Assembly (NCBI GenBank): GCA_964554415.1
Contig: CAZKON010000036.1
Coordinates: forward strand, 1-8,240
DNA from: JAGVXD01 sp964554415
GTDB lineage: Archaea > Nanobdellota > Nanobdellia > Pacearchaeales > GW2011-AR1
DNA length: 8,240 bases
Direction: 5' to 3'
Of the stretch, positions 1 through 6,017 are shown piece after piece. Made by a program: the position numbers and the translations under genes. Every line of letters begins with the position of its first letter. Within the stretch, counting starts at the first letter, position 1. The notes under the pieces are model-generated. The model was not told the origin of the DNA. It did not search any database and was given only the letters and a program-made list of their open reading frames with translations.

Positions 1-22
1 AAGATTCAATTGCCAGAATCTT
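1..22. repeat. Short perfect hairpin at window edge
   Basis: AAGATTC (1-7) and GAATCTT (16-22) form a perfect 7-bp stem with an 8-base loop. It lies just outside array A and may be part of the same hairpin cluster, which probably continues beyond the window. No gene is visible from 1 to 162 on either strand; the only open frame there has no coding character and overlaps the repeats. Confidence 0.5.
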
Positions 23-68
23 GATGTAGCGAAGGCTTAGGAAATCTCTTTATTTTACAATCCATGAT

Positions 69-163
69 AGTACTCAAGGACAGAAGTCTTGGGTGCGTTC
101 AGAAACTGAAAGTTTCTGACGACTCAAAGGAACCTCTTGGCTTTAACCATGATTTTTTCAGAT
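69..163. repeat. Modular palindromic repeat, array A
   Basis: Three units abut the stop codon of the 601-aa gene. Unit M3 is an imperfect hairpin, CAAGGAC (75-81) against GTCTTG (86-91). Unit M2 is a perfect 9-bp hairpin, TCAGAAACT (99-107) against AGTTTCTGA (111-119). Unit M1 (126-163) is a 38-base block identical to 985-1022; with one mismatch the match extends to 122-163 versus 981-1022. Read on minus, the order is M1-M2-M3, and M1 begins on the last base of the TAA stop. The M3 sequence TCAAGGACAGAA also occurs in array C on the other strand. Confidence 0.8.
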
Positions 164-1968
164 TATATCATTCCTGGTTTGTGATGTTTTCTGAGGATAT
201 TCTTAATGTGGCGCACATCATCTATTTCGTATGCAAAACTATGTTTGACTTTTTGAGCGTGTTGTCTTGGCTTGTATTCAATCCAGTATTTTTCCGGATT
301 TATGAATATAGGTCTGGTTGTTAGAATCTTTTTTCCTGTATCTGTTTTTAATGTTTTTTCTACTGGCTCTGGATTTTCGGAAGGCTCTTGAGCTTCCTGT
401 ATTTGTTCATTGGCTAACTCTGCTTGTAATGCAAGTTCTTCTTCAGTTGCTTTTGGGGGGTGTATCTTTTCCCAAGTCATACGCGCATTTTCTTTAATTG
501 AAACATAATATTCAGAGGGGTGGACGCGGGGTATGTGCTCCATGATTGTGTTAATATATTCACTTGGATGTATCTCAGGTATATGTTCCTTGATGCGCTC
601 TAAATACAGTGACGGATGAAACTTTGGTAGATGCAATATTTTTCTAATACGCGACGCTTTGAGCTTTGGATGTGGAATGGAAATGTGTGGAAGATGTGGA
701 TGAGGCATATGAATGTGAGATATTTTATCGCCTATAACTCTAAAAGGTGAGAGTTTATGGCGCGGGCCATGTGGCTCATTAAGATTAATATGGGGGAGAG
801 TAATTTTTGGGAGTTCTAAATGCGGCGCATGAATTGTAGAGAAAGAAAATTTTTTTACATGCCGGGAAGCTTTGCGAACGTTCAGGGCTTTAGCCAGAAG
901 AAAGCGAACTGATTTTCTAAGTCTCAGAAACTTTGTTTCTGACGGTCCGTCAAGGATTTTCAATCCTCGAGCTCTGAAAAACTTAAAGGAACCTCTTGGC
1001 TTTAACCATGATTTTTTCAGATGGAAAATATTTTTTATGTCGGGCAGTCTTGTTTTGTGTTTAGATGCAGGTTTCTCTTTTTCTGGAACAATGGTCTCAT
1101 CTTTTTTGTGCTTTGGTAAATGAATGTCTGAAAAGTTCGGCAATCTCAATTCAGGCAGGTGCATACTTGGCAGGATGGATTGTGATTCTTTTGATAGTAT
1201 ATTCTCTTTTTGAGGCATATTCTTGTTTGTTGTTTTTGGCAGCTGTGCTCTTGCAAATATTTTTGTTGGGCTGACTTTCTTTATTGTGTCTACCAATTCG
1301 CGCAATTTACTACTATATTTTTGGAGCTCAATTACGGGCATTTGCAAGAAAGGCTTTGCCGAAGGAGGTAATTGGGGGGCTACTGGTATAAGTTTGTCTG
1401 CAAGAACTTCCTGTTCTCTTTCTTTAGATTTAATTTTGTCTTTTTGGTGAGATTCTTTCTCTGCGAGCTTGCGTTCAGTATCTGCAATCATTAACTCCTG
1501 AAAAATAGAGAGTAGTTCGCTCATCTGTGCATTCTCAAGAGCTTTACCTGAATATGCATATTCAATAATCTTCTTTATTAAATCTGCTGCAGAAGTTTGT
1601 TGTTTTTCTTCAAGTTGTGCAATCATCTCGTTATACGCCAGCTTTTTACCTATCTTATACTCTTTGCTGTAATATTTGCGAAGCATGATGTCTAATTGGT
1701 AGAGCTTATTGACAGAATCATCCTGTTTATCTATAAGCTGTTTGAGCTCCTGACTTAATTCGATTTTCGGTGGCGGGCCTTTAGGCAAAGGTTCTGGTTG
1801 ATTACTCGTTGTCTCAGGTTCATGGCTTTTATGTAATTTCTGCTTTATAAAACGTGAGAATATTTTAAACAGATTGAATGTCTGTCTTTTGGTTTTATTT
1901 TCTTCTTTTTGTTCTGTCTTTTTTTCTGTATGTGTTGCATGATGCTTATGTTCCTGCCTCTTTTTCAT
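163..1968 (-). CDS. Basic Pro/His-rich 601-aa protein of unknown function, with an in-frame repeat insert
   Basis: I do not recognise a family. Residues 1-50 are strongly basic. A Pro-rich stretch (about 55-70) is followed by a charged, helix-prone region (about 70-210). From about 265 to 450 short LP, HLP and IPH motifs recur. Three 16-residue repeats starting HPS occupy 451-498. The acidic Gln/Glu segment around 505-540 precedes a basic tail ending KPGMI. There is no signal peptide or membrane span, so it is probably cytoplasmic. Residues about 316-349 are encoded by palindromic array B, without breaking the frame. The ATG at 1968 lies 43 nt after the 225-aa gene and has its own TATA box about 24 nt upstream, so it may be transcribed both with the cluster and alone. 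The open frame is far too long to be chance. Confidence 0.85.
   Translation of the reverse strand: MKKRQEHKHHATHTEKKTEQKEENKTKRQTFNLFKIFSRFIKQKLHKSHEPETTSNQPEPLPKGPPPKIELSQELKQLIDKQDDSVNKLYQLDIMLRKYYSKEYKIGKKLAYNEMIAQLEEKQQTSAADLIKKIIEYAYSGKALENAQMSELLSIFQELMIADTERKLAEKESHQKDKIKSKEREQEVLADKLIPVAPQLPPSAKPFLQMPVIELQKYSSKLRELVDTIKKVSPTKIFARAQLPKTTNKNMPQKENILSKESQSILPSMHLPELRLPNFSDIHLPKHKKDETIVPEKEKPASKHKTRLPDIKNIFHLKKSWLKPRGSFKFFRARGLKILDGPSETKFLRLRKSVRFLLAKALNVRKASRHVKKFSFSTIHAPHLELPKITLPHINLNEPHGPRHKLSPFRVIGDKISHIHMPHPHLPHISIPHPKLKASRIRKILHLPKFHPSLYLERIKEHIPEIHPSEYINTIMEHIPRVHPSEYYVSIKENARMTWEKIHPPKATEEELALQAELANEQIQEAQEPSENPEPVEKTLKTDTGKKILTTRPIFINPEKYWIEYKPRQHAQKVKHSFAYEIDDVRHIKNILRKHHKPGMI
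475..618 (-). repeat. Three tandem 16-residue coding repeats
   Basis: Within the 601-aa protein, residues 451-466, 467-482 and 483-498 each begin HPS followed by Leu/Glu-Tyr. The first two end in EHIPEI and EHIPRV, and the third diverges in its second half. Each unit is 48 bases. The DNA copies have diverged more than the protein motif, which suggests an old, selected protein repeat rather than a recent DNA duplication. Confidence 0.75.
924..1022. repeat. Modular palindromic repeat inside a gene, array B
   Basis: This array lies inside the 601-aa gene. In + coordinates it holds: M2, a perfect 8-bp hairpin TCAGAAAC (924-931)/GTTTCTGA (935-942); GACGG/CCGTC (941-951); M3-like AGGATT (953-958)/AATCCT (962-967) preceded by TCA; and M1 (985-1022). 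In this copy M1 also gains an outer stem, CTGAAAAA (974-981) against TTTTTCAG (1013-1020). Inside it CTTAAAGG and CTTTAA can extend the pairing. Read on minus, the unit order is M1-M3-M2, unlike array A. It is translated as residues about 316-349. Confidence 0.8.
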
Positions 1969-1989
1969 TTATTGATTAATGCAGTTGTG

Positions 1990-1997
1990 TATAAAAA
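1990..1997 (-). promoter_or_regulatory. Internal TATA box for the 601-aa gene
   Basis: On minus this reads TTTTTATA, centred about 25 nt upstream of the ATG at 1968. That is the usual archaeal TATA-to-start distance and would give a leaderless or near-leaderless mRNA. It lies in the 43-nt gap after the 225-aa gene. Confidence 0.5.
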
Positions 1998-2011
1998 CAT
2001 ATCTAAAGGCA

Positions 2012-2689
2012 TTATCTTCTTGATGGCATTGGCGGCGGTTGGGCACTCTTCGCTTTTTTCTGAATGACAAAGCGCGTGCCAACGAATTCTGAGAGAACTG
2101 CAGTGATTATTATGTCTCCAATCGCAGCTTTGAAGACACCGCTTGCATTCAATGGTATCTTGGTGCGTTCTGATATTTCTTTGATAATTTTGTTAATCTC
2201 ATCAACTGTAAAATGCACTGGAGTGCTTTGTGTATAAGCGCCGCGGGCAATCATAATTGGCATTCCCGGACCTGAACATTCAATACTTGTGATTGTTTTA
2301 TCTGTAAGAAGTGGTTGAATGCGTTTTAGACTCTGCATGTTGACTAACCATGATTCTGTTGGTGGAGCGAGATATACTTTTGGTGTTGGCGGATGTTGAC
2401 GTAACATGATTGGGGGAACGTTGTAAGGGAGTGGTCTAAAAGCTCCGACAGGAGATAAAGAGAATGCAGTTTTTTGAGGCGCGAGTACAGGAGAAATACC
2501 TCTTTTTATGGAGGAAATATTTTGGGAAGAAAGAATTGAAGTTCTTTCTTTGTCATTTGTTGCAATAGATAAAATATCTGTTTCTGATATAACCGCAGAG
2601 GCATCTGTTTTTTCTCTGGGCATATTGATTAGTATTTCGCGCATAAACATTTTCAGAAAAATACTTCTGACGTCATTAGTTGCCTTCAT
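2012..2689 (-). CDS. Stand-alone N-terminal-domain homologue of GspE/PilT/VirB11-type secretion ATPases
   Basis: The 225-aa protein has a poorly conserved, Pro-rich first half. Residues about 118-211 resemble the domain that precedes the motor domain in type II/IV secretion, archaellum and VirB11-like ATPases: a PLLTDKTITSIECSGPG stretch (126-142; family pattern: a PLL-D-ITDI segment, then a Gly-Pro turn), then a TVDEINKIIKEIS helix (161-173), then strands ending GTRFVIQKK (204-212; family pattern: G-sFtIRK). There is no Walker A, Walker B, Asp box or His box, and the protein ends 13 residues later in PPPMPSRR. It therefore cannot be an ATPase and may be an adaptor or partner of one encoded elsewhere. 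The start at 2689 is preferred over an upstream in-frame ATG because it follows the 145-aa gene's stop by one base and has a GAGGT site. The family call rests on motif resemblance only. Confidence 0.7.
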   Translation of the reverse strand: MKATNDVRSIFLKMFMREILINMPREKTDASAVISETDILSIATNDKERTSILSSQNISSIKRGISPVLAPQKTAFSLSPVGAFRPLPYNVPPIMLRQHPPTPKVYLAPPTESWLVNMQSLKRIQPLLTDKTITSIECSGPGMPIMIARGAYTQSTPVHFTVDEINKIIKEISERTKIPLNASGVFKAAIGDIIITAVLSEFVGTRFVIQKKAKSAQPPPMPSRR

Positions 2690-2690
2690 T

Positions 2691-3128
2691 TTAGAACCTC
2701 GGCAACGGTTTTGCAGAAGGTGAAGATGTGTAATCTTCAGACTCTTTTGGTTTTGTCTGAACCTGTGCGTGCATGGGAGATGGTGAGCCATACATTCTTT
2801 CGCGTACACGTTCTTCGACTAATGTTAGAGCTTTCGCAATTGTTTTGTTTTGTTCTAATAATTTGTCTACTTTATCAAGAAACTCCCGGTCTTTTTCCGC
2901 TACCTGATTTGCAGGGTGTTCTCCAAAACTTCTCGCAGCCTTTTCAAATAATGACAGAAGCTGCGTTATCTGCTCTGCGAGTTTATCAAATTTTTCTGCA
3001 AGATTTGTGTGGACTCTTTGTAATTCGACAAGATTTTCTAGTATTTTATTCTCAAGTTGTGCTTCTTTTGCCACTTGCGCAGGATGAGGATATTCTATCT
3101 CTGGTTCATCATCCTTCTTTTTTACCAT
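2691..3128 (-). CDS. 145-aa soluble coiled-coil protein of unknown function
   Basis: Residues 1-20 are charged and Pro-containing. Two helical, heptad-like stretches follow at about 24-67 and 76-112, rich in Leu, Lys, Glu and Gln. They include the segment LDKVDKLLEQNKTIAKALTL (84-103). The tail (114-145) is a low-complexity Ser/Pro/Lys region ending PLPRF. No membrane span or enzyme motif is visible. It is the first gene of the cluster: a TATA box lies about 25 nt before the ATG, and the next gene starts one base after its stop. A scaffolding or partner role for the ATPase-domain protein is plausible but inferred only from adjacency. I do not recognise a named family. Confidence 0.8.
   Translation of the reverse strand: MVKKKDDEPEIEYPHPAQVAKEAQLENKILENLVELQRVHTNLAEKFDKLAEQITQLLSLFEKAARSFGEHPANQVAEKDREFLDKVDKLLEQNKTIAKALTLVEERVRERMYGSPSPMHAQVQTKPKESEDYTSSPSAKPLPRF
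2696..2700 (-). promoter_or_regulatory. Ribosome binding site deciding the 225-aa start
   Basis: On minus this reads GAGGT, six bases before the ATG at 2689. It overlaps the last codons of the 145-aa gene. It is one of few Shine-Dalgarno-like sites here and fits translational coupling of an internal cistron, whereas first genes appear leaderless. Confidence 0.6.
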
Positions 3129-3149
3129 AATTATCTGACGGGCATTTTG

Positions 3150-3157
3150 TTTATAAA
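3150..3157 (-). promoter_or_regulatory. TATA box of the three-gene minus cluster
   Basis: The sequence reads TTTATAAA on both strands (it is palindromic), about 25 nt from the ATG at 3128, with purine/pyrimidine BRE-like bases (minus: CAAACC) just upstream. Transcription would begin at or beside the start codon, which implies a leaderless mRNA. Confidence 0.65.
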
Positions 3158-3188
3158 GGTTTGCGCGGCTAAATCTTTTGTGGTATCC

Positions 3189-3217
3189 GATTAATATTTC
3201 CTATCGATAGATTAATC
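3189..3217. repeat. Nested palindrome upstream of the minus cluster
   Basis: GATTAAT (3189-3195) pairs with ATTAATC (3211-3217). Between them is the perfect palindrome CTATCGATAG (3201-3210). The dyad is about 35-60 bp upstream of the cluster's TATA box, so it could be an operator or activator site. It is also 11 bp past the transposase remnant's stop codon, so it could instead be a relic of the element's end. Confidence 0.45.
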
Positions 3218-3227
3218 CTCTTTACCA

Positions 3228-3418
3228 TTATGCTTCTACTCTCCTTTTTCTTATAAATGCTTGTGCAGGCGTCTCAAGCATGTCAAGCTTTTATGCGGTC
3301 TAACTTCGTTGTACCATCTCAGAAAGTCTTCTTGTGTTTTGAATGCTTTTCTGTGCTTGTCATAGCATTCAAATCATTTCTCAACTTTTCCGTTTGATTG
3401 CGGATGTTTTATTTTTCA
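3228..3418 (-). pseudogene. Degraded C-terminus of a DDE (rve/IS481-like) transposase
   Basis: Minus-strand translation from 3406 gives HPQSNGKVEK, a stop (TGA at 3376-3374, where the family has Trp), then FECYDKHRKAF, then FLRWYNEVRPHKS. After a one-base frame change near 3287 it continues LDMLETPAQAFIRKRRVEA and a TAA at 3230-3228. The HPQ-NGK-E-W core, the W-YN-RPH motif and the TPA-AFIRK ending are characteristic of integrase-core transposases of the IS481/IS3 type. Here the Glu of NGKVEK sits at the usual third DDE position. The N-terminal DNA-binding region and the first two catalytic Asp residues are absent. The nonsense codon and frameshift make it inactive. No terminal inverted repeats were found. 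Confidence 0.85.
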
Positions 3419-3479
3419 TACATTCTCTTCACCAGTGCTCTTTCCCATTCTTCTATAGGTATCATAGGTCTTCCAACTG

Positions 3480-3729
3480 TTTTTCCTATGACTGGAATCT
3501 CCCCATGTGATAAGAAATCAAGACGTGTAGTTGACACTGTAAAAGAGATGTATAACGGTGTAAAAATATGGCTACGTGTTCAAAGTATTATTAATGATAT
3601 GACACTACCCCGGAAAAAGACGAAAAACAGATTAAATCCTTCATAAGATCAGTAATTTGGGAAATCGTGACAAATAGCGATGACAAAGATAAAGCTCAAG
3701 AGGCTCCTGAAAAAGAAGCAAAGGTGTAG
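3480..3729 (+). pseudogene. Possible frameshifted 3' remnant of an unknown gene
   Basis: One plus frame reads CDKKSRRVVDTVKEMYNGVK and continues to about 3594 (ending VQSIIN). A shift of one base at about 3595-3600 opens a second frame reading DEKQIKSFIRSVIWEIVTN and ending in a hydrophilic tail, EAPEKEAKV, with TAG at 3727-3729. Joined, they resemble the C-terminal half of one soluble charged protein whose 5' part is missing next to the transposase relic. I do not recognise it, and the left edge is arbitrary. An antisense frame (about 3413-3560) also looks partly protein-like, so this call is tentative. Nothing else coding is visible in 3129-3777. Confidence 0.35.
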
Positions 3730-3742
3730 TAACTATAGAGTT

Positions 3743-3766
3743 ACTTAAATAGAAAGATTTATAAAG
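3743..3766 (+). promoter_or_regulatory. Two candidate TATA boxes for the GWNL/DsbA-like gene
   Basis: ACTTAAAT (3743-3750) is about 30 nt before the ATG at 3778. TTTATAAAG (3758-3766) is about 25 nt before a second in-frame ATG at 3787. The stronger box fits leaderless initiation at 3787, three codons inside the longer reading. The weaker box would allow the 3778 start. Confidence 0.55.
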
Positions 3767-3777
3767 TAAAGAGAGAT

Positions 3778-5007
3778 ATGAATATAATGAAGTTAATTCT
3801 TGCAGTATTGCTCGCCGCTATATTTTTAGTAGGTACGGTAAGCGCAACGCAGGAATTTGCAGTGATTCTGCAGGAAGGATGGAATCTTGTTTATGGTCTT
3901 GCTGAAGTGTCGCAGATTAATGCCGGAACTTTAAAACAATCAGATATACTCGCAATCTATGGTTTCCTTCCTGAAAAACAACAATATGCAGAGCTTTATC
4001 CTAATGCCCAACGCAGTGCATTGCTTGAGATACGAGTGGCACAAGACTTAGATGAACAAAGCGCATTTTGGGTATATGCAAAGAAAGAAGGAAGAATCCA
4101 ATATCAGGTTCAGGAGCCTGCGCTTCTTAGAAACATCAATTTAAAGAAGGGATGGAATCTGATTGGCATCACTGAGAATTTTAGGGGATATGCACTTAAA
4201 GAAGTGTTAGGCACGTGTGAAACTGAAAAAGGATATGCGTTTCTCAATGGCAACTGGAAAAGCATGAATGAATTCAAAGATGATAAAAACTTTATCAATA
4301 CACTAAATCCTGCTTTAAATGGGGGCAGTTCTACAGACTATCGTTTTCGCGGTATTGCACTCAATGTGAAAAACGATTGCTCACTCTCGCCTCCTCTACA
4401 GCCTGCGCCGACAATTCCTGCATTTCCCCTATTCCCTGAAGAGAAACAAGAGCCTGAAAAGGTAATCATCTTACCAACAGTTGATGATAATAGCGACCCT
4501 ATATTAGGGAATAATAATGCGAGAGTTACTATGATTGCATTTGATGATTATGAAGGACCATTTAACGCGCAGTTCTACAAAGAAACCTTCCCTCTTATAC
4601 AAAAGAATTATATTGATACTGGGAAAGTACGTTATATTGTGCGTGATTTTCCGCTAAGTTTTCATAGTAGTTCAATGCCCGCTGCATTAACTGCAAATTG
4701 CATGCTTGCTTATGGCTCCTCTTCTGATTTCTGGAAGTTTCATAACACTGTGTTCCAGAATCAAAATAAGCTTAGTGTTTCATATCTAAAACAACTAGCG
4801 CGTGATATTCTTTCGTACGATGAAGAAATTGACAGTTGCGTTGATGCGCAGATATTTAAACAGGAAGTTGAGAAAGATATTCAGGATGCGAATGCTGCAG
4901 GCGTCACAGGAACACCAGTGTTCTTTATTAATGGACAGAAGATTAACGGCGCGCAGCCATATATTGTGTTCAAAGAAGCACTAGATACTGCTGTCGCTAA
5001 TACATAA
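3778..5007 (+). CDS. Secreted GWNL-domain protein fused to a DsbA-like domain lacking catalytic cysteines
   Basis: Residues 4-23 form a signal peptide ending VGTVSA. Two copies of a GWNL motif follow (34-37 and 125-128) in a beta-rich region of a type seen in archaeal secreted and surface proteins. A Pro-rich linker (about 202-230) leads to a DsbA/thioredoxin-like domain (about 238-409). It shows the NNARVTMIAFDDYE opening, an FPLSFH strand-helix, a WKFHNTVF helix, and the cis-Pro loop TGTP (Pro380) followed by VFFINGQ. The active-site CPxC position, expected right after DDYE, is instead G260-P-F-N263, so thiol-disulfide exchange through that motif is not possible. Other Cys residues (about 144, 201, and two in the DsbA-like domain) might make structural disulfides. 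The likely role is extracytoplasmic binding or chaperoning. The gene heads a pair with the 93-aa membrane protein two bases downstream. The start could be 3787 instead (see TATA entry). Confidence 0.88.
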   Translation: MNIMKLILAVLLAAIFLVGTVSATQEFAVILQEGWNLVYGLAEVSQINAGTLKQSDILAIYGFLPEKQQYAELYPNAQRSALLEIRVAQDLDEQSAFWVYAKKEGRIQYQVQEPALLRNINLKKGWNLIGITENFRGYALKEVLGTCETEKGYAFLNGNWKSMNEFKDDKNFINTLNPALNGGSSTDYRFRGIALNVKNDCSLSPPLQPAPTIPAFPLFPEEKQEPEKVIILPTVDDNSDPILGNNNARVTMIAFDDYEGPFNAQFYKETFPLIQKNYIDTGKVRYIVRDFPLSFHSSSMPAALTANCMLAYGSSSDFWKFHNTVFQNQNKLSVSYLKQLARDILSYDEEIDSCVDAQIFKQEVEKDIQDANAAGVTGTPVFFINGQKINGAQPYIVFKEALDTAVANT

Positions 5008-5009
5008 TC

Positions 5010-5291
5010 ATGAAAAGACATTCTTCCGGTCATAGAAAAATCTCTGATGATGCTCAATATCATACTGGAAATACAAAAGTAAGAAGCACTGGTGCGCTTT
5101 TGGTAGTTATTATCATTCTTGTGATATTGCTTATTCTGACCACGGTTATTAGTTTTGTGCTGATAAGCAAATCCGAAAATACAACTGCAAAAAAGTCTGA
5201 AACAAGGAGCGAGTCATTGCAGCAGGTTTCAGGACAGTATAACAGAGTCAGAACACAAAGAAATCTTTCTGTGCCTGCTTTTCCAGAGTAA
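5010..5291 (+). CDS. 93-aa single-span membrane protein of unknown function
   Basis: A basic, polar N-terminus (1-27, with His and Arg) is followed by one strong hydrophobic segment (about 28-52, rich in Leu, Ile and Val) and a polar Ser/Lys/Arg tail of about 40 residues. The positive charge on both sides leaves topology uncertain, though Arg/Lys just before the span favours N-inside. The ATG is two bases after the stop of the DsbA-like gene and no Shine-Dalgarno is visible, so it is likely co-transcribed and translationally coupled. A membrane partner of the secreted protein is a reasonable guess from adjacency. No family is recognised. It ends 83 bp from the convergent lemA stop, a gap in which I see nothing clear. 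Confidence 0.75.
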   Translation: MKRHSSGHRKISDDAQYHTGNTKVRSTGALLVVIIILVILLILTTVISFVLISKSENTTAKKSETRSESLQQVSGQYNRVRTQRNLSVPAFPE

Positions 5292-5374
5292 ATTTCTAAT
5301 AATTCCTGATGTACTATGCAATGAACTATACAACTAAAGAATTCTAAGCGCAGAGAGTTCCATTGATTTTACCA

Positions 5375-5926
5375 TTAAAACTCTACCTTAGGCACTGAGC
5401 GCTCTTCCTTGGTAATTTGCAGCATTTGTTTTTCCTGCTTGTTGAACATACGTGCAAACATTACTCCTGGAAACGATTCTACTGTGTTATTATAAGTTAG
5501 TATAGAGTCGTTGTAATACTGCCTTGCGTAGGCAATGCGCTCCTCAATTGCAGAAAGCTCCTGCTGAAGTTGTATAAAATTCTCATTTGCCTTGAGGTTC
5601 GGATAGTTTTCAGCAATTGCAAATATTGAGCGGAGTGCATTTTGCAGTTCAGCGCCTGCTTTCGCACGCTCGGGCAGAGATTTTGCTGAAATAAGGTGCT
5701 TACGCGCTTCAGTAACATCTGTCATAATTGACTTCTCGTGCTTCATGTAACCTTTGACCGCGCTTAACAAGTTTGGAACAAGATCTGCTCGCTTCTTGAG
5801 CTGAACATCAATCTGCGAAAGCGAGTTATCAATGCGATTGTCCAAGACAACGAATCTGTTATAGTAAAAAATTAATACAAGAATCAGGAAGACTACTATA
5901 ATGCCCAAAATCCACGAGATTATCAT
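5375..5926 (-). CDS. lemA: LemA family membrane protein
   Basis: The 183 residues match the usual LemA length. A membrane span (about 3-22) is followed by the family's signature RADLVPNLLSAVKGYMKHE (46-64), then YPNLKANENFIQLQQELSAI (108-127), then the IEERIAYARQYYND block (127-140) and SFPGVMFA near the C-terminus. LemA proteins are helical-bundle proteins anchored by one N-terminal span with the rest on one side of the membrane. Their biochemical role is not settled, though they are often found beside HtpX proteases or TPM-domain proteins. None of those partners is in this window; the neighbours are array C upstream and the convergent DsbA-like/93-aa pair downstream. The gene has its own TATA box and appears to be a leaderless single-gene unit. 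Confidence 0.95.
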   Translation of the reverse strand: MIISWILGIIVVFLILVLIFYYNRFVVLDNRIDNSLSQIDVQLKKRADLVPNLLSAVKGYMKHEKSIMTDVTEARKHLISAKSLPERAKAGAELQNALRSIFAIAENYPNLKANENFIQLQQELSAIEERIAYARQYYNDSILTYNNTVESFPGVMFARMFNKQEKQMLQITKEERSVPKVEF

Positions 5927-5947
5927 TTTTAAATATCGGTCTGGGTG

Positions 5948-5955
5948 TATATAAA
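5948..5955 (-). promoter_or_regulatory. TATA box of lemA
   Basis: On minus it reads TTTATATA, centred about 25 nt before the ATG at 5926, which gives a leaderless start. A second TATA-like string (minus GTTTATATA, 5962-5970) lies 14 bp further out. The pair could allow alternative starts, or the outer one could be chance in AT-rich DNA. Confidence 0.65.
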
Positions 5956-6017
5956 TCTTCGTATATAAACTATGTACGACCTTGATTCATTATACTCTCT
6001 CGTTCCTCTCTTGCTGC

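Noticed and set aside
1..163. Repeats as a CRISPR array
   Set aside because: Units are hairpins of different sequence in changing order, without regular spacing, unique spacers or adjacent cas genes.
2690..2809. Longer start for the 225-aa gene (265 aa, ATG at 2809)
   Set aside because: It would overlap the 145-aa gene by about 119 bases. The Cys/His/Arg-rich extension has no protein character, and the ATG at 2689 has a GAGGT site one base after the upstream stop.
2711..3130. 139-aa plus-strand open frame opposite the 145-aa coiled-coil gene
   Set aside because: It is antisense to a gene with a proper TATA box and a coupled neighbour, and its hydrophobic composition is the expected complement of a Lys/Glu-rich coding strand.
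3228..3418. Working transposase by TGA readthrough as Trp
   Set aside because: The TGA sits where Trp is expected, but a separate frameshift and the missing N-terminal two thirds show decay. Other genes here do not use in-frame TGA.
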